A DNA stretch of 64,000 bases, from the NCBI RefSeq assembly GCF_004684095.1, contig NZ_SRII01000007.1, forward strand, positions 310,001 to 374,000, written 5' to 3'. The notes below the pieces were generated by a model. The model was not told the DNA's origin. It made no database searches and saw nothing but the letters and a program-made list of their open reading frames with translations. The position numbers and the translations under genes are program-made. Of the stretch, positions 61,591-64,000 are shown one piece after another (positions within the stretch are counted from its first letter, which is position 1; each line of letters starts with the position of its first letter). Source of the DNA: Hymenobacter sp. UV11 (GTDB lineage: Bacteria > Bacteroidota > Bacteroidia > Cytophagales > Hymenobacteraceae).

Positions 61591-63783
61591 CTACTGGCTG
61601 GCCACCACCTGCCAGCGCAGGCAGGTGCCGTTGTCGCGGCTGGGGGTGGCGCCGGGGGCGTCGGCGGCACACAGGCTGCCGGTGCGGGGCGGGGCCAGCA
61701 GGTAGCGGTGGTTGGTGAGCGACATTAGCATCAGGTCGCCGCGCTGCATATCCTGCCACTGAAAGGTGGTGGCCTCGGGGCTACCCCCCGGCCCGATGCG
61801 CACCTCGCCCATGCCGGCCAGGCGCTCCACCGTCACGAGCCCGCCCGCCGACTCGGTGCCGCCCGCCGACTCCAGCGCCACGCGGCCCTGGCCCCGGTCC
61901 AGCACCCGAAACTGCGCCGCCGCGCCCTGGGCCAGCGGGCTCCCCAGCGGCACCGGCCGCAGGTAGCCGCGCCAGTTGATGAGCACGGTACTATCGGCCG
62001 GGCTGCTGAGCGTAATCAGCTGCCCCAGCGGAATAGCGGCGCCCTGGCCATTGGCGCGGGGCTCAGCCACCGCAAAGCGGTCAAAATCAGCGTAGCCGCC
62101 CGCCGCGCCCAACGTATTATAAGCAAACAGTGCGTAGCGCACGCCCTGAAACGTGCGCAGCTGAAACACCATCGTCACCGCGTCGCCCACCGGCCGGTAG
62201 GCCTGGCCGTCGGTGCTCAGCTCAAACTGCGCCTGCTCGGTGTCGAAGTTGCAGCGCGCCCGCAGCCATACCTTGCTGGCGCGCAGGGGCTGGCGCAGGG
62301 TGCGGCCGGTGCGCTGGTCCACCTGCTGCACCTCCAGGCCCTGGGCGGTACGGGCCACGCCCAGCCAGGCATAGGGGTAGTTGAGCAGGGCCAGGCCGGC
62401 TACGTCGCCGGGCTTCAGCCCGCGCAGGTCGAGCACCGTAGTGGGGGTCGATTCGGGGCCGATGGCGCGCTGCGTCAGCGAGTTGCGCGCCTGCCAGAAG
62501 TCCGGGGCCGGCAGCGTGTGCAGCCGCAGGTAGCCCCGGCGCTCGCGGAGCGACCAGCGCGCATCGTCGGGCAGGTGGTTCCACTGCCAGAGCGGATTCA
62601 GGGACGGGCCACTAAACTCGTCGCCGCGCCGAAACGGCGCGCGCGGCGCCACCGCCGCGCCGGCCGGGCCCACGTCGGGCTTCAGCCAGGTCTGGGGCGA
62701 GCGCTTGAGGTTGCCAGGCAGGCCAAAGTAGGGCCAGCCGCCTGTCCAGGTCACCGGCGAAAGGCACAGCAGGCGGCCCACCGAGTTGTGGTCCATCATC
62801 GAGAAGCCCCACCACTCGCCGGCCGGCGTTTGCACCAGCCCGCCCTGGTGCAGCGGGTTGGCCCCGGCAAAGGTCCGGGCGGGCGGCACCAGCGGAAACG
62901 CCGCTACCTGGGTGCCGCGCCCCAGCCGGTAGCCCAGGCCCGTGCCCAGCGTTTCCTCGGCGCTAATGACGGCCACCTCGTAGGGCCCGCCCACTTGGTC
63001 GGCGCGGGCGCACACCATGTAGCCCACCGGGTCGTAGTTGGTGTTGGTAATGATGTACTTGCCGTTGATTTTATAAAAGTGCGAGCCCTCGCCCACGCCG
63101 CTGCCCTTCGGAATCAGCACCCGCTCGGAGCCCGGTCGCATGTCGGTCAGGTCGGCGGTCAGCTCCGCGATGTGAATCTCATCGTAGCCCCAGATAACGT
63201 ACACCCGGCCATCGTCGTCAAACAGCACCGACAAATCGTGAAACGACTGCTTCAACTCGGTGTGCGTCCAGGGCCCGGCCGGGTTGGTAGCGGTATACAG
63301 TTGGGTTTTGCGCCCGTTCACGTTGGTAAAAATGTGAAACTTCCCGTTGGCATACCGAAACGACGGCGCCCAGATGCCCTGCCCGTACACGCTTTTGCCC
63401 GCTTCCAGCCGGTACGCCGGCCCAAAGTCGAGCCGGTCGGCAGCGTAGCCCAGCAGCTCCCAGTTCACCAGGTCCTTCGAGTGCAGCACCGGCAGGCCCG
63501 GCATGGCGTGCATGGTGGTGCCGGTGAGGTAAAAATCGTTGCCGACCCGAATCATATCAGGGTCCGAAAACTCGTCGTAAAACAGCGGGTTGGTGAAGGT
63601 ACTGTTGCCATTGTCGGCCGTCCAGGTGCGTTCGGGCGCGGCCGGGGGGGTAGGGGCTGCGGCCCGGCGCTGGCTTAGGGCCGGCCGGGGCAGTAGGCTG
63701 GCCACCAAAAGGGTGCCTGCCAGCAACCGGCGGCGGCCCGCACCCGAAAGAGGAGCAACGTGGGGCATGAAACAAGTGCGCAT
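61591..63783 (-). CDS. Secreted multidomain GH43 xylosidase/arabinofuranosidase
   Basis: Protein of 730 residues with an N-terminal signal peptide (about 37 residues, ending PALSQ). The GH43 propeller spans about 60-350: D in FYDEFSDPDMIRV (general base), D in SFHDLSVLFDDDG (modulator region) and E in GVGEGSHFYKINGKYIIT (general acid). A concanavalin-like GH43 C-terminal domain (about 385-580, DEFSGPSLNPLWQWNHLPDDARWSL to VRYALFAYNTLGAAGGYADFDRF) and a final beta-trefoil-like region (SAGGLVTVERLAGMGEVRIG to the end) follow. The domain order suits beta-xylosidase/alpha-arabinofuranosidase of GH43 subfamily 12. It is first in an operon with the GH51 gene. An operator overlapping the promoter lies at 63908. 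Confidence 0.92.
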   Translation of the reverse strand: MRTCFMPHVAPLSGAGRRRLLAGTLLVASLLPRPALSQRRAAAPTPPAAPERTWTADNGNSTFTNPLFYDEFSDPDMIRVGNDFYLTGTTMHAMPGLPVLHSKDLVNWELLGYAADRLDFGPAYRLEAGKSVYGQGIWAPSFRYANGKFHIFTNVNGRKTQLYTATNPAGPWTHTELKQSFHDLSVLFDDDGRVYVIWGYDEIHIAELTADLTDMRPGSERVLIPKGSGVGEGSHFYKINGKYIITNTNYDPVGYMVCARADQVGGPYEVAVISAEETLGTGLGYRLGRGTQVAAFPLVPPARTFAGANPLHQGGLVQTPAGEWWGFSMMDHNSVGRLLCLSPVTWTGGWPYFGLPGNLKRSPQTWLKPDVGPAGAAVAPRAPFRRGDEFSGPSLNPLWQWNHLPDDARWSLRERRGYLRLHTLPAPDFWQARNSLTQRAIGPESTPTTVLDLRGLKPGDVAGLALLNYPYAWLGVARTAQGLEVQQVDQRTGRTLRQPLRASKVWLRARCNFDTEQAQFELSTDGQAYRPVGDAVTMVFQLRTFQGVRYALFAYNTLGAAGGYADFDRFAVAEPRANGQGAAIPLGQLITLSSPADSTVLINWRGYLRPVPLGSPLAQGAAAQFRVLDRGQGRVALESAGGTESAGGLVTVERLAGMGEVRIGPGGSPEATTFQWQDMQRGDLMLMSLTNHRYLLAPPRTGSLCAADAPGATPSRDNGTCLRWQVVASQ

Positions 63784-63880
63784 GGCACCGCCCGGCTCGG
63801 GCCAGGGTGGGGCAGGGTGGGAAAAGAAGGGGCCAGCTTTGGCCCTAAGTATCGTGGCAGGCGGTGGTACCGCCCAGGCG

Positions 63881-63888
63881 CAAAGCTA
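63881..63888 (-). promoter_or_regulatory. -7 promoter box of the GH43-GH51 operon
   Basis: CAAAGCTA is TAGCTTTG on the minus strand, an exact TAnnTTTG box. TTG inside the operator at 63908-63921 is 21 bp upstream, a good -33 position, so a bound repressor would block polymerase. Confidence 0.6.
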
Positions 63889-63907
63889 GCCCGTGTTCGG
63901 TAGTCAG

Positions 63908-63921
63908 CACAATCGTTTGTG
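63908..63921. promoter_or_regulatory. LacI-family operator before the GH43-GH51 operon
   Basis: CACAATCGTTTGTG differs from the perfect palindrome at 2241 by one base (A to T left of the centre). It overlaps the proposed -33 element of the promoter at 63881-63888. Confidence 0.75.
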
Positions 63922-64000
63922 TAAATAGAATAAAAATATTCTTTCGTAGCGCGAAATCAGAAGAAGAAGAGCAAGTACGAGTAGTGTAGGCTATCAACAA

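Noticed and set aside
62518..63678. 386-codon plus-strand frame opposite the second GH43 gene
   Set aside because: No domain, and it overlaps a complete GH43 catalytic region.

Overview
The window looks like chromosomal DNA of a high-GC Bacteroidota bacterium, most probably Hymenobacter or a close relative (Cytophagales). The basis is the gene content: SusC/SusD pair, type IX secretion (T9SS) sorting domain, alpha-oxoamine synthase of the serine palmitoyltransferase type, Hc1-like histone, DUF6493 and SWIM proteins, LytTR two-component pair. Several genes are also preceded by the Bacteroidota -7 promoter box TAnnTTTG. No rRNA, tRNA, CRISPR array, phage or complete insertion sequence was seen. 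The species call is an inference.

Layout. 1-3.5 kb: 3'-truncated transaldolase, a secreted GH43 endo-arabinanase and a divergent LacI-family regulator. 3.5-11 kb: a propeller-like secreted protein, a small low-GC orphan gene, biotin carboxylase, serine palmitoyltransferase-like enzyme, histone H1-like protein, tyrosyl-tRNA synthetase and DNA polymerase III delta. 11-19 kb: a 1190-residue nuclease-helicase, an acyltransferase, and an operon with a lipoprotein serine hydrolase and an isoaspartyl peptidase. 19-28 kb: a DsrE-family remnant, UvrA2, a DUF6493-SWIM pair, and an MpaB-like/DUF2809 pair. 28.4-34.6 kb: a SusC-SusD-glycan-binding-lipoprotein operon. 35-41 kb: LytTR regulator, histidine kinase, an erythromycin-esterase-like protein and an RND exporter. 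41-53 kb: small secreted proteins, ThyA, an aminotransferase class IV, DprA, an S41 protease, a MerR regulator, AlaS and an amidohydrolase. 53.5-64 kb: a 1524-residue T9SS protein with tandem CBM3-like modules, a secreted nuclease, a GH51 arabinofuranosidase and a second GH43 enzyme.

The main functional theme is arabinan or arabinoxylan use, split over three distant loci: GH43 plus LacI at 1-3.5 kb, SusCD at 28-35 kb, GH43 plus GH51 at 60-64 kb. All three carry a near-identical LacI-type palindrome (core AAACGTTT or AATCGTTT) upstream of the relevant genes, at 2241, 34772 and 63908. In the third locus it overlaps the likely -33 region of a well-formed promoter. This suggests one dispersed regulon run by the LacI protein at 2402.

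Three non-genic patterns stand out. The octamer GGGGGTAG occurs about 60 times on the two strands, in coding and non-coding DNA, against about four or five expected from composition. At least five intergenic hairpins have unrelated arms but share a palindromic loop core, CGTT-AACG. A MITE-like inverted repeat with 12-bp flanking direct repeats lies against a promoter box. Start codons were chosen from signal peptides and family N-termini. Coordinates of short sites were read by eye and may be off by one or two bases.
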